Notes: generated by a model not told the origin, from the sequence alone. Numbered from the stretch's first letter, positions 23,348 to 32,172 are shown. The stretch: 64,000 nt of DNA from JAJDTQ01 sp965204235 (GCA_965204235.1 OZ241979.1:3472001-3536000); one strand, 5' to 3'. Program-made: numbers and translations.

Positions 23348-24316
23348 ATGGCGTTTCCTGCGACCCGTCCGCGGAGGCTTCGACGGACCCCGCTGTTGCG
23401 CGACCTGGTGCGCGAGACCGCGTTGAGTCCCCGGGACTTCATCTACCCGCTGTTCATCTGTCCGGGGCGCGGCCGGACGCAGCCGGTGAGCTCCATGCCC
23501 GGCGTGGCCCAGCTCTCGGTGGACCGCGCGGCCGAAGAGGCCGAGACGGTGCGGGGCCTCGGCATCCCGGGCGTGATCCTGTTCGGCGTCCCCGAGGTCA
23601 AGGACCCGGTGGGGTCGGAGGCCTATGCCGACCACGGCGTGGTGCAGGAAGCCATCCGGGCCATCAAGGACAGGGTCCCGGACCTGCTGGTGGTCACCGA
23701 CGTCTGCCTGTGCGAATACACGGACCACGGCCACTGCGGGGTGGTCGAGGACGGCGACGTGGACAACGACGGCACCCTCGAACTGCTGGCGCGGGAGGCG
23801 CTGTCCCACGCCCGGGCCGGCGCCGACGTGGTGGCCCCCTCGGACATGATGGACGGGCGGGTGGGCGCGATCCGCACCGCGCTGGACCAGGACGGGTTCC
23901 CACAGGTCGCCATCCTGTCCTACGCCGCCAAGTATGCCTCGGCGTTCTACGGACCGTTCCGGGAGGCCGCGGAATCGACGCCCCGGTTCGGTGACCGGCG
24001 TTCTTACCAGATGGACCCCGGGAACGGCGACGAGGCCCTGCGGGAGGTGGAGGCGGACATCGCGGAGGGCGCCGACATGGTCATGGTGAAGCCGGCGCTT
24101 TCGTACCTGGACGTCATCTCCCGGGTCAAGCGGCGCTTCGGGTTCCCCACCGCGGCTTACAACGTGAGCGGTGAGTACGCCATGATCAAGGCGGCGGCCC
24201 GGAACGGCTGGCTCGACGAGAGCCGGGTGGTCCCCGAGGTGCTGCTGTCCATCAAGCGGGCGGGGGCCGACTGGATCCTCACCTACTTCGCCAAGGACAT
24301 GGCCAGGTTGCTGTAG
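23348..24316 (+). CDS. hemB: Delta-aminolevulinic acid dehydratase (porphobilinogen synthase)
   Basis: The 322-aa enzyme condenses two 5-aminolevulinates. Both Schiff-base lysines are seen: Lys195 (YAAKYASAFYGPF) and Lys248 (MVKPALSYLD). The cysteine cluster Cys120, Cys122, Cys130 (DVCLCEYTDHGHCG) indicates the zinc-dependent form rather than the Mg-only form. It starts 13 bp after hemD with GGGAGGG upstream, closing the ccsA-hemA-hemC-hemD-hemB run. Confidence 0.95.
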   Translation: MAFPATRPRRLRRTPLLRDLVRETALSPRDFIYPLFICPGRGRTQPVSSMPGVAQLSVDRAAEEAETVRGLGIPGVILFGVPEVKDPVGSEAYADHGVVQEAIRAIKDRVPDLLVVTDVCLCEYTDHGHCGVVEDGDVDNDGTLELLAREALSHARAGADVVAPSDMMDGRVGAIRTALDQDGFPQVAILSYAAKYASAFYGPFREAAESTPRFGDRRSYQMDPGNGDEALREVEADIAEGADMVMVKPALSYLDVISRVKRRFGFPTAAYNVSGEYAMIKAAARNGWLDESRVVPEVLLSIKRAGADWILTYFAKDMARLL

Positions 24317-24340
24317 GGTCTGCGGCGCGGCCTGCGGCGG

Positions 24341-24359
24341 CCCCGGTCCGTGTCCGGGG
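24341..24359. terminator. Hairpin between convergent genes
   Basis: CCCCGG (24341-24346) and CCGGGG (24354-24359) can pair around a 7-nt loop in the 49-bp gap between the convergent hemB and minus-strand 24366 genes. No T-run follows on either strand, so intrinsic termination is only a suggestion. Confidence 0.25.
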
Positions 24360-24365
24360 AGAAGG

Positions 24366-24638
24366 TCACGGCCCGCGGAGCAGGCGGCGCACTTCCCTTA
24401 CCCGGTTCCGCAGGGTCTTCTCGCACTCGGGCTCGCGTCCGGGCGTGTGCACCTGGGCTTCCGAGAGCCGGAAGAGCAGGACCCGGGCGCCGGAGACCAG
24501 GCGCAGGACGTAGGTATTGGAGTCCGCGTCGTGGTAGGACTCCGCGGCCTCCACCGCGTCGTCCTCGGAGCGGATGACGTGGTTGGCCCAGGCCTCGATG
24601 TCCGGAACCGCGGCCTCTCCCAGGCGGGTGGTAATCAT
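24366..24638 (-). CDS. Hypothetical 90-aa protein
   Basis: A small soluble protein (MITTRLGEAAVPDIEAW at the start) rich in charged residues, with a likely alpha/beta pattern (SNTYVLRLVSGARVLLFRLS) and a C-terminal basic helix. It lies 12 bp downstream of the cytochrome c gene on the same strand and may be co-transcribed with it. I do not recognise the family. The ATG at 24638 has no strong ribosome binding site. Confidence 0.55.
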   Translation of the reverse strand: MITTRLGEAAVPDIEAWANHVIRSEDDAVEAAESYHDADSNTYVLRLVSGARVLLFRLSEAQVHTPGREPECEKTLRNRVREVRRLLRGP

Positions 24639-24650
24639 GGGCCGCAGGCG

Positions 24651-25103
24651 TCAGTGCCTCTGCTTGGGTTTCCGGAAGGCCCGGTGGCAGCTTCCGCAGG
24701 CGTTCTTGCCGAAACCCTTGACCAGCTCGGACACTGCCGCGGCGTCGCCGGCCCGGGCCTTCGACGCGATGTTCCGGGCCAGTTGGACCGCGTTCTCGGC
24801 GGTCGCCGTGAACTCGTCCCATCGCTCCCAGATTTCCGGCTTCGCGCGTGAGCCGTCCGAGCTTCCCTTGGGAAAGGTGTCGGCGTTGATCCTGGCCAAC
24901 GCTTCCGCCAGCTTGTCGGCGTTGGCCGCTACTACGGACGGGTCCGCCGCGGTCCGCATGGCCTTGTTGGCGTCGCCGATGTCATGCATCAGTTGATGGC
25001 GTTCCTCGATGACCTCGTCGAACGGTCCGGCCGGCATGACGGTCGAGGCCGTCGAGAGGAACGCCCCGGTCATCAGCGCCAACGTCCACGACACTTTGCG
25101 CAT
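24651..25103 (-). CDS. Cytochrome c' / c556 family protein
   Basis: The 150-aa protein has a signal peptide (MRKVSWTLALMTGAFLSTAS) and a C-terminal haem-binding CGSCH at residues 136-140 followed by RAF, the class II cytochrome c layout in which CxxCH sits at the end of a four-helix bundle. Met39 (RHQLMHDIG) could be the distal ligand if it is the low-spin c556 type. Periplasmic electron carrier or NO-binding protein. Followed by the 90-aa hypothetical gene. Confidence 0.85.
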   Translation of the reverse strand: MRKVSWTLALMTGAFLSTASTVMPAGPFDEVIEERHQLMHDIGDANKAMRTAADPSVVAANADKLAEALARINADTFPKGSSDGSRAKPEIWERWDEFTATAENAVQLARNIASKARAGDAAAVSELVKGFGKNACGSCHRAFRKPKQRH

Positions 25104-25124
25104 GGTCCCTGCCTCCTCCGATCG

Positions 25125-25910
25125 TTATTGCTCGAACTCGTGCTTCTGGAGCTCCCGCACCAGCGCGGTCAGGTTCGGATCGCTGTTGACCACGTCGTTC
25201 ACCTTGCTCTGGAACTCGCCCGCGGCCCGCTCCAGCGGGCTGGTGTCGATGCGGATCCCCAGCCACTGGGTCAGGCGCAGGACCAGCGCCAGGGTTCCCC
25301 GTGGGTTGGGCGACGGCGCCAGGTAGTGGGGCAGCGCCGCCCACAGGCTCACGTGGGGCATGCCTTCCTTGCGGAAGGCGTCGCCCAGCACCCCGACGAT
25401 GCCGGTGGGACCCTGGTAGCGCGACGGGGTGAAGTCCAACTCCTTCATGAGCGCCGGGTCCGACGAGAAGCCGTTCAAGGGCACGGGCTTGGTGTAGAGC
25501 ACCTCGTCGAGGAGGGCTCCCAGGGTGATGATGCGAGCCACCCTCCACTCTCGCGCAAGGTCCATCACGGCGCCGGAGAAAGACTTCCAGTGGAGGTGCG
25601 GCTCGGCCCCCGAGGCGAAGATGAAGTCCCGGTCGAGCTCGCTGCCGGTCTTGTAGTAGTGGAAGGCGTAGGACGGCCATTCGATCTCGCGCTGTCCCGA
25701 CACCAGGCGTACGTGGGGCCGTTGGACCGAGAAGTCGTAATAGTCTTCCGGGTCGATCCTGGCCAGTTCCGTGGCCAGGAGCTGTTCGATGAGGTAGCGC
25801 ACCGCGGACGTGGCCGAAGATCCGGCGTCGCTCCATCCCGAGAACGACAGGATCAGGAAGGGATGCCGCAAACGGGGCCGGCGGAGGATGGAAACAGCGT
25901 CGGAAACCAT
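25125..25910 (-). CDS. PAC2 family protein (proteasome assembly chaperone-like fold)
   Basis: The coding region is taken from the ATG at 25910 (MVSDAVSILRRPRLRHPFLI), giving 261 aa; the frame is open far upstream, but that part overlaps the divergent polymerase gene and a dispersed repeat. SFSGWSDAGSSATSAVRYL, the acidic DPEDYYDF and later LGALLDEV belong to the PAC2 family, named from the eukaryotic proteasome assembly chaperone 2. Bacterial members are of unknown function. The cytochrome c' gene follows 21 bp downstream. Confidence 0.82.
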   Translation of the reverse strand: MVSDAVSILRRPRLRHPFLILSFSGWSDAGSSATSAVRYLIEQLLATELARIDPEDYYDFSVQRPHVRLVSGQREIEWPSYAFHYYKTGSELDRDFIFASGAEPHLHWKSFSGAVMDLAREWRVARIITLGALLDEVLYTKPVPLNGFSSDPALMKELDFTPSRYQGPTGIVGVLGDAFRKEGMPHVSLWAALPHYLAPSPNPRGTLALVLRLTQWLGIRIDTSPLERAAGEFQSKVNDVVNSDPNLTALVRELQKHEFEQ

Positions 25911-25929
25911 GATCCTGATGTAGCACAGA

Positions 25930-26080
25930 TGGGAAACCCTGGACAATTGCCCGCTCTCTGAACAATTGCCCCGTTCGTCCCGAGCGCAGCGTAGTGAAGG
26001 TCCCCGTTCATCCCGAGGGTAGCGAAGCGGAGTTTCCCGTTCATCCTGAGCGTAGCGAAGCGAAGTCGAAGGACGCCCTT
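25930..26080 (+). repeat. MITE-like dispersed repeat, copy C
   Basis: On the plus strand it begins TGGGAAACCCTGGACAATTG and carries three tandem versions of the core unit CCCGTTCATCCTGAGCGTAG, ending GTCGAAGGACGCCC at about 26080; the right terminal repeat is missing. It fills most of the 307-bp gap between the divergent PAC2 and polymerase-like genes, where nothing else is recognisable except their start regions. Confidence 0.7.
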
Positions 26081-26217
26081 GCATGCGCCGATTCCGCGGC
26101 CGGCAGCCCGCCGACCCGCGTTGCGTTTCCACGGCCATGCGGATCTGGTAGGAATCCCAGCCTCCGGCATCCATTGACGAATCCGTTGACGAGGATCCTC
26201 CACTGCCCTGGTCCGTC

Positions 26218-28437
26218 ATGTCCGACCTGATCCCCGATCCCGAAGCGGCGCTCTTCGGCCGCGCCGCAACTCCCCGGATGGTGGGTCTGGAGATGGAAGG
26301 CAGGGATCGGGTCCGGGTCTTCTCCAGGGAGGCTTCCGCGGTGCGTTCCCGTACGGTCCGGTTCGAGCCGTTCCTCTGGCTCGCGTCCGAGGACGGGATC
26401 GCGGGATGGAGAGGCGAGTGCCGGGTCGAGCGGCTGGAGGGGACCGGCGCCTTCCGCGGGCTGGCTTCCTTCCCGGACCTCGACGCACTGGAATCGGCCC
26501 GCTCCTGGCTCCAGCGCAAGGGCGGCAGGCGCATGGGCGCTCCGGGTTCGCCGTACCTGTGGCTGCGGGACCCGGTGCAGCAGTACCTTCTCCGGTCCGG
26601 CGAGACCCATTTCCTGGGCATGAGCTTCGACCGTCTCGTGCGCATGCAGATCGACCTGGAGGTATATCGCACGGAGGGCTTCGAGTTTCCCAACCCGCGC
26701 CGCCCCGGCGACCGCATCACCGCCATCGCCATGTCGGACACGAGCGGTTGGGAGCGGCTCATCCCGGGCAGGGACCACGACGAAGGGGAGATGCTCCACG
26801 AGATGGCCGCGGAGATCCGCCGGCGCGACCCGGACGTCATCGAGGGGCACAACCTCTTCCGCTTCGACCTCCCGTACATCGACGAGCGCGCCAAGCGGTT
26901 CGGCGTGAGCCTTCGGGTGGGCAGGGACGGCAGCCCGCTGCGGCACGCGCCGGCGCGGTTCCGGGTGGGCGACCGCGTGATCCCCTACCGCAACTACGCC
27001 ATCCATGGGCGCCACGTCATGGACACCTGGTTCCTGGCGCAACGCTACGTCCGCATCCACCGGGAGCTCAAGCGCGACGGCCTCAAGGACGTGGCCCGGC
27101 ACTTCGGCGTCGCGGCCCCGGACCGGACCTACATCCCGGGCGAAAAGGCGAGCTGGTACTTCGACCACGACCCGGACACCCTGTTCCGCTATGCCATGGA
27201 CGACGTCCGGGAGACCCGGGCCATATCCGCGGCCCTCTCTCCGGGTTGCTACGTGCAGGCGCGGATCTTCCCGTGCCGCTACCAGGATACGCCGCTCACG
27301 CCCGAGACCACGAAGATCGACCGGCTCATGCTCAGGGAGTACCTGGCCCGGCGCCGCTCGGTTCCCGAGCCCGGGCCCGCGGCGCCGGCGGCGGAGAAAT
27401 ACGCCGCCCTCGAGGTCGAGGGAGTTTCGCAACCGGTGCTCCGTTGCGACGTCACCCCGCTCTATCCGGCCGTCATGCTGGCCGACGGCGTCTTTCCCGT
27501 ACAGGACGGCCTCCGGCTCTTTCCGGTCCTGTTGCGCGGGTTCCGGGACCTGTGGGAACGGCCCGGCCCGACGGCCGACGCCGCTCCCGCAGAGGGCGCC
27601 CACCGTTTCCGCTCCACCGTCCGGGCCGAGATCAAGGCGCTGGCGGATTCCTTCCTCGACTACCTGGCCTGCCCCGAGGCGCACTTCAACGACTTCGATG
27701 CGGCAGGCCGGGTCACTCGTACGGGGGAAGCCCTGGTCCGCGGGTTGGCGGAGCGGCTGGAGGAACTCCGCGCCCGGGTGGTCACGGTGGATGCCGGCGG
27801 CGTCTATTTCGTTCCCCCGGCCCACGCGGCCGGGGCCGCGGCCGAGGAAGCGCTGGCCGCGGAGGCGTCGTCATGCCTGCCCTGGCCGGTCAGCCTGCCC
27901 CTGGAGCGGTACCGGGCGATGTTCTGCATCGCCGCGGACAGCCACGCGCTGCTGGACCACGAAGGCGGCCTTTCCGTCAGCGGCCCCGGCCTGAGTCCCC
28001 GCGGTCTGGAGCGCTACCGGCGCAAGTGGCTGGAGGAGGCGCTCCTGCTCCTGCTCCAGGGACGGAAGGGCGAGGTCCCCGCCCTGTACCAACGCTACCG
28101 GGACGCCATCGGGGACCACCGGCTCGGTTTGTCCCTGTTGGCGAGGACCGAGACCTTGCGCGAGCCGCTGGACGACTACCAGATGAAGGTCAAGGGCGGC
28201 AGGCAGCAGCCCCGGGCTGGGTACGAGGTCGCGCTTCGGTCGGAGCGGACCTACCTGCCGGGAGACCAGGTCTCCTGGTACGTCACCGGCCAGGGCGCCG
28301 GCGTCCGGGTGAACGAGAGCTGCAAACACGTGTCGGAATGGGACCCGGCCGAGCCGGACGAGAACCCGGACTACTACAAGGCGAGGCTCCACGAACTCTA
28401 CGAGAAGTTCCGCCCCTTCCTCGTGGAGGAGGGATGA
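26218..28437 (+). CDS. Family B DNA polymerase-like protein with intact exonuclease and eroded polymerase motifs
   Basis: The 739-aa protein has a family B layout. The 3'-5' exonuclease motifs are complete: ExoI Asp146/Glu148 (IDLEVY), ExoII Asn212 and Asp217 (EGHNLFRFDLPY), ExoIII Tyr325 and Asp329 (YAMDDVRET). In the polymerase part, motif A keeps Asp411 (CDVTPLYP), motif B keeps Lys473 but reads KALADSFLDY where KxxxNSxYG is usual, and motif C reads VDAGGVYF where DTD is expected, so the second catalytic Asp is Gly527. Polymerisation is therefore unlikely; an exonuclease or structural role is inferred. Bacterial family B polymerases are sporadic and often repair-related. Confidence 0.75.
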   Translation: MSDLIPDPEAALFGRAATPRMVGLEMEGRDRVRVFSREASAVRSRTVRFEPFLWLASEDGIAGWRGECRVERLEGTGAFRGLASFPDLDALESARSWLQRKGGRRMGAPGSPYLWLRDPVQQYLLRSGETHFLGMSFDRLVRMQIDLEVYRTEGFEFPNPRRPGDRITAIAMSDTSGWERLIPGRDHDEGEMLHEMAAEIRRRDPDVIEGHNLFRFDLPYIDERAKRFGVSLRVGRDGSPLRHAPARFRVGDRVIPYRNYAIHGRHVMDTWFLAQRYVRIHRELKRDGLKDVARHFGVAAPDRTYIPGEKASWYFDHDPDTLFRYAMDDVRETRAISAALSPGCYVQARIFPCRYQDTPLTPETTKIDRLMLREYLARRRSVPEPGPAAPAAEKYAALEVEGVSQPVLRCDVTPLYPAVMLADGVFPVQDGLRLFPVLLRGFRDLWERPGPTADAAPAEGAHRFRSTVRAEIKALADSFLDYLACPEAHFNDFDAAGRVTRTGEALVRGLAERLEELRARVVTVDAGGVYFVPPAHAAGAAAEEALAAEASSCLPWPVSLPLERYRAMFCIAADSHALLDHEGGLSVSGPGLSPRGLERYRRKWLEEALLLLLQGRKGEVPALYQRYRDAIGDHRLGLSLLARTETLREPLDDYQMKVKGGRQQPRAGYEVALRSERTYLPGDQVSWYVTGQGAGVRVNESCKHVSEWDPAEPDENPDYYKARLHELYEKFRPFLVEEG

Positions 28438-28479
28438 ACCCGGCGGCGCGGACCGTTCGGGGGGCTTGCGGGCTTTTCA

Positions 28480-28509
28480 TTGACGATCCGGCCCGTTGCG
28501 TCATATAAT
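28480..28509 (+). promoter_or_regulatory. Strong sigma-70 type promoter for the PuuD-like gene
   Basis: TTGACG at 28480-28485 and a perfect TATAAT at 28504-28509 are separated by 18 bp. The ATG is 44 bp further on, with AGGAGG about 8 bases before it. Confidence 0.75.
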
Positions 28510-28553
28510 GGCGGGCGTTCGAGCGTTGGGGGAACACAAACAGGAGGTCATCG

Positions 28554-29258
28554 ATGGATCATGTGGAGCTTTTGCAATTCTTGTTGCGGTGGGTGCATTT
28601 ATTGGCCGGTGTGACATGGATCGGCCTGCTCTACTACTTCAACTTCGTCCAGACGCCGTTCTTCGCCGAGACCGAGGCCGGCACCCGCACCGGCGCCATA
28701 CAGAAGCTCGTGCCGCGGGCTCTCTGGTGGTTCCGTTGGGGCGCCATGTTCACCTTCCTGGCCGGGATCCTGATCTACCTCATCAGGCTCGGGCAACAGG
28801 GCCCGGGCATCTTCTTCACATCCGGTTACGGCATGGCCATCACCATCGGCGGGACCATGGGCACGATCATGTTCCTCAACGTGTGGATGGTGATCTGGCC
28901 CAACCAGCAGGTGGTCATCGCCTCCGCCAACAAGGTCGCGGAGGGAGGCGAGGCGCTTCCGGACGCGGCGAGCAAGGGCCAGTGGGCCGGCTTCGCATCC
29001 CGCACCAACACGCTCTTCTCCATCCCCATGCTCTTCCTGATGGGAGCGGCGAGCCATTACCCGCATTCCGAGACCAGCGCCACGGGTCTGACGACTTTCT
29101 GGATCGCCAGCCTCGTGATCATCGCCGTGGTCGAGTTGAACGCACTGGTGGGCAACGCCCAGGGAGGCACGAAGAAGCTCCTGACGTCCATTCCGGGCGT
29201 GATCTGGAGCGGCATGGTCCTCACGGCCATCCTGTGGGCGCTGCTGGAGTTGGCGTAA
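28554..29258 (+). CDS. Urate hydroxylase PuuD-like membrane protein (cytochrome domain absent)
   Basis: The 234-aa protein has about six or seven helices and conserved histidines and tryptophans (RWVHLLAGVTWIGLLYYFNF, WWFRWGAMFTFLAG, VWMVIWPNQQ), matching the membrane domain of PuuD, the urate hydroxylase of purine catabolism. Full PuuD has a C-terminal cytochrome c; this protein stops before it, but a separate small cytochrome c is encoded convergently 5 bp away. Proteins of this short type are also found without purine genes, so urate oxidation is not proven; none of the other purine genes is in the window. Own strong promoter. Confidence 0.72.
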   Translation: MDHVELLQFLLRWVHLLAGVTWIGLLYYFNFVQTPFFAETEAGTRTGAIQKLVPRALWWFRWGAMFTFLAGILIYLIRLGQQGPGIFFTSGYGMAITIGGTMGTIMFLNVWMVIWPNQQVVIASANKVAEGGEALPDAASKGQWAGFASRTNTLFSIPMLFLMGAASHYPHSETSATGLTTFWIASLVIIAVVELNALVGNAQGGTKKLLTSIPGVIWSGMVLTAILWALLELA

Positions 29259-29263
29259 ACCGG

Positions 29264-29623
29264 TCACGGTTGCGCCAGGTAGGCGGCAATATCGGGAATC
29301 CTCTTCCTCAGTTGGGGGTAGGTGGGCATGGCCTGGGTGGGCCGTTTGGGCCGGTAGCCCGGCGGGTAGCGCTTGTGCAGGACCTTGGCCTCCAGCAGCG
29401 CCTCTGACGCCCCCTTGACGGCCGGACCGAGGGAGCCGTCCTTGCCCGGGTCGCTGTTGTGGCAGACGATGCACGTGGCGATGTAGAGGCGCCTCCCCCG
29501 GTCCGGGTCCGGTCCCTTCACAGTCTGCGAATCGCCGCCCTCGCCGCCGCAGGCGCTCGTGAGGACGAGGGCGAGCGCCAGGCACAGCGCCGGGGCGGGT
29601 CCGAGTCTGCGTATCGTCCGCAC
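29264..29623 (-). CDS. Small c-type cytochrome lipoprotein
   Basis: The 119-aa protein has a lipoprotein signal peptide ending LTSAC with lipid-anchored Cys25, a haem-binding CIVCH at residues 51-55, and a possible distal Met in QAMPTYP. It is a class I monohaem cytochrome attached to a membrane facing the periplasm. Convergent and 5 bp from the PuuD-like gene, whose family usually carries such a domain fused, so the two may be electron-transfer partners. It lies 17 bp downstream of the glutathione reductase gene on the same strand. Confidence 0.85.
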   Translation of the reverse strand: MRTIRRLGPAPALCLALALVLTSACGGEGGDSQTVKGPDPDRGRRLYIATCIVCHNSDPGKDGSLGPAVKGASEALLEAKVLHKRYPPGYRPKRPTQAMPTYPQLRKRIPDIAAYLAQP

Positions 29624-29640
29624 GGGCGGCTGAAACGGCG

Positions 29641-31011
29641 CTAACCCGCCGCGGCCGCGGGTTCGCGCATGGTCACGAACTCTTCCGCGGCAGTGGGATG
29701 AATGCCGATGGTCCGGTCGAAGTCGGCCTTGGTGGCGTTGCAGTTGAGGGCCACGGCCAACCCCTGGACGATCTCTCCGGCGTCGGCGCCGACCATGTGG
29801 CAGCCCACCACCCGGCCGCCGGCGCGCTCCACCACGAGCTTCATCATGGTCTTCTCGTCCCGTCCGGAAAGGGTGTGCTCCAGCGGCGTGAAGACCGTCC
29901 GGTACACGTCCACTTCGCCGTGGATCTCCCGGGCCGCTTCTTCGGTGTGTCCCACCGTGGCCACCGGCGGCTGGCTGAAGACCGCGGACGGAACGTTGGC
30001 GTAGTCCATGGGACCGGCGCCGCCCCCGAACAGGGTCCGCGCGAAGACCATGGCCTCCGCGATGGCCACGGGGGTGAGCTTGACCCGGTCGGTCACGTCG
30101 CCGAGGGCGAAGATGGACGGGACGCTGGTCCGGAAGCGCTCGTCCACCACCACCGCGCCGTTGGGGGCGAGCTCCACGCCCGCCTCCCGTATCCCCAGTC
30201 CGCGGGTGTTGGGCAGTCGGCCGGTCGCGAACATCACCGCGTCGGTCTCCAGCCGCCGGCCGTCCTTCAGGGTCGCGGTGAGGGTCCGCCCGCTCCGTTC
30301 GATGCCGGCAACGTCGGCGTCGAAGCGCAGGTCGATGCCCTTCTTGCGCATCTCGTCGGCGAGGGTGCGCCTCACGTCCATGTCGAACCCGCGCATGAAG
30401 AGCGGGCCGCGGTAGATCTCGGTGACCTCGACCCCGAGGCCGTGGAAGATGCCGGCGAACTCCACCGCGATGTAGCCGCCGCCGACGACCACGACGCGCC
30501 TGGGCAGGCGGGGCAGGTGGAACGCCTCGTTGGACGTGATGGCGTGCTCCCTTCCGGGCACGTCGGGGACCGTGGGCCAGCCGCCGGTGGCCACGAGGAT
30601 GTGCGCCGCGGTGACCTTCCCGCCGCCCACCTCCACGGTGTGCGGGTCCAGCACCCGGGCCCGGGCCTCGAACAACGCCACCCCGCGGTCTTCCAGCAGC
30701 TTGCGGTAAACCGAGTTGAGGCGCGCGACCTCCCGATCCTTGTTCCGAACCAGCGAGGGCCAGTCGAACGCGCTCTCCCCCACGGTCCAGCCGAAGCCCC
30801 GGGCGTCCTCGAAGTCGTCGGCGAAGTGGGAGCCATGGACGAGCAGCTTCTTGGGGATGCAGCCGACGTTGACGCAGGTGCCGCCCAGGTAGCGTTCCTC
30901 CGCCACCGCCACCCGGGCGCCGTAGGCGGCCGCCATGCGGCTCGCCCGCACGCCCCCGGAGCCCGCGCCGATGGTGAACAGGTCGAAGTCGTAGCGTGTG
31001 TCCGCGCTCAA
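29641..31011 (-). CDS. gor: Glutathione-disulfide reductase
   Basis: I take the TTG at 31011 as start (GGAGG seven bases upstream; the TTG overlaps the TGA of the upstream gene), giving 456 aa. FAD-binding GAGSGG at residues 15-20, redox-active Cys46 and Cys51 in GGTCVNVGCIPKK, NADPH-binding VVVGGGYIAVEFAG, and the C-terminal HPTAAEE with the catalytic His-Glu pair identify a glutathione reductase, which recycles GSSG with NADPH. The frame is open further upstream but only within the VOC gene. Forms an operon with the VOC protein and perhaps the small cytochrome. Confidence 0.9.
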   Translation of the reverse strand: MSADTRYDFDLFTIGAGSGGVRASRMAAAYGARVAVAEERYLGGTCVNVGCIPKKLLVHGSHFADDFEDARGFGWTVGESAFDWPSLVRNKDREVARLNSVYRKLLEDRGVALFEARARVLDPHTVEVGGGKVTAAHILVATGGWPTVPDVPGREHAITSNEAFHLPRLPRRVVVVGGGYIAVEFAGIFHGLGVEVTEIYRGPLFMRGFDMDVRRTLADEMRKKGIDLRFDADVAGIERSGRTLTATLKDGRRLETDAVMFATGRLPNTRGLGIREAGVELAPNGAVVVDERFRTSVPSIFALGDVTDRVKLTPVAIAEAMVFARTLFGGGAGPMDYANVPSAVFSQPPVATVGHTEEAAREIHGEVDVYRTVFTPLEHTLSGRDEKTMMKLVVERAGGRVVGCHMVGADAGEIVQGLAVALNCNATKADFDRTIGIHPTAAEEFVTMREPAAAAG

Positions 31012-31916
31012 GGGGCGCCTCCCTCCTCCGTCCGGTGGAACAGGAACGACGCCCCCAGGGCCTCGGCCCCGGGCACCCTCAGGGAGTCTTCGTCCGGGGT
31101 CTCGTACCGGACGCCGCGGTGGTCGAAGTGCCGGCGCGTGGCGGCGAGGTCGTCGGTGCGCAGGGAAACCTCGACGATGCAGGGCGTGCAGGGGAGCTCC
31201 CGATCCGGGTAGATCTCCCGAAAGCGTCCGGCCCCGACCAAGGCCACGCGGCCTCGGTGGAGACCCACCTCCCACCCGTCGGACGTGGCCGTCGCCTCCA
31301 CGCCGACGAACCGGCCGAAGCGGGCGGCCGCCTCCCGGGCGTCGTCCACGCACACCAACACCCCGGTCAGGGCCGCGGCCCCGTTGGGCTGGCGCTGGTA
31401 GCGGCGCTGCCACACCAGTTCCGGCGTGTGGTGCGTGACGGTCTGGATGCGCCCCTCCGGCATCACCTCCGGCGGAACCCGGATGACCGAGAAGCGGGCG
31501 GTCTCCTCGCCGGCGTCCGTGGGCACGGGGCGGGCCAGGCGCACCAGCGGCAGCGGCCGGAAGCCCTCCCGGGCCAGGCGCTCGTGGTTCTCTTCCGGGC
31601 GGTTGGCCGCGAACGCGATCAGGTGCCATCCCGGGTAGCGGGCGAGCTGCGCCCGGAGCTGCCGTGACAAGGGGGTGTCCACGGTAGGCCCGAGCATCTC
31701 CAGGTAGCCCTGGCCGAAGATGGCGCATTGGTTGCCCGTGCCGCTGGGCGCGGGCTCGACCCCCGGCTCGGTGCTGGCCATGTGGGCCACGAACGGCGTG
31801 AGCGAGAACCCCAGTTCCTCGAGCCTTCGGGGGGACGCGTCGAAGTCCGGGACGAACAGGCCCACGTGGTCGAGGAAGACCTCATGCCCCTCCGGGACGA
31901 GACGGTTTGGCGGCAT
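31008..31916 (-). CDS. VOC superfamily (glyoxalase-like) protein
   Basis: Start at the ATG at 31916 with AAGGAG upstream; 302 aa. FLDHVGLFVPDFDASPRRLE at the N-terminus and EVSLRTDDLAATRRHFDHRG near the C-terminus show two VOC modules of the glyoxalase/dioxygenase type. GWHLIAFA lies between them. The exact reaction is unknown; coupling to glutathione reductase (4-nt overlap) makes a glyoxalase or glutathione-linked role conceivable. The arrangement resembles annotated VOC family proteins that bind a metal and a small dicarbonyl or aromatic substrate. Confidence 0.8.
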   Translation of the reverse strand: MPPNRLVPEGHEVFLDHVGLFVPDFDASPRRLEELGFSLTPFVAHMASTEPGVEPAPSGTGNQCAIFGQGYLEMLGPTVDTPLSRQLRAQLARYPGWHLIAFAANRPEENHERLAREGFRPLPLVRLARPVPTDAGEETARFSVIRVPPEVMPEGRIQTVTHHTPELVWQRRYQRQPNGAAALTGVLVCVDDAREAAARFGRFVGVEATATSDGWEVGLHRGRVALVGAGRFREIYPDRELPCTPCIVEVSLRTDDLAATRRHFDHRGVRYETPDEDSLRVPGAEALGASFLFHRTEEGGAP

Positions 31917-32163
31917 GGCGACTCCTTGTCTTCGGGAACGGGCGACCACTGCGGTCGTCCGGTCGGTCCGGCCGGCAATGGCTCGGCAGCCACTACCCTC
32001 CGGCCCGGGGGAGGTTGGCCCGACGCACGCGGACACGAGTCCGTTCCGGGGGAACGTAGCCAATACCCGCGGTTCCCGCAACCGTGCCGAACCTGGAATC
32101 GTTGGAGATGGCGGGGTTACCGCCCCTGGACAGGGACGTTTCCCGCAAAATTGGGCTTTTTTG

Positions 32164-32172
32164 TGGTATGAT
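32164..32172 (+). promoter_or_regulatory. Possible extended -10 promoter upstream of the inverse autotransporter
   Basis: TGTGGTATGAT provides an extended -10 (TGG followed by TATGAT at 32167-32172) in the 425-bp divergent gap; a -35 box is not evident. The rest of this gap holds dispersed repeat D and no gene. Confidence 0.3.

Noticed and set aside
20212..23442. Minus-strand open frame of 1076 codons
   Set aside because: Antisense of hemA, hemC and hemD; no coherent domain and Pro/Arg/His-rich composition.
25911..26894. Upstream extension of the PAC2 frame
   Set aside because: It overlaps a dispersed repeat and the divergent polymerase-like gene; PAC2 similarity starts at 25910.
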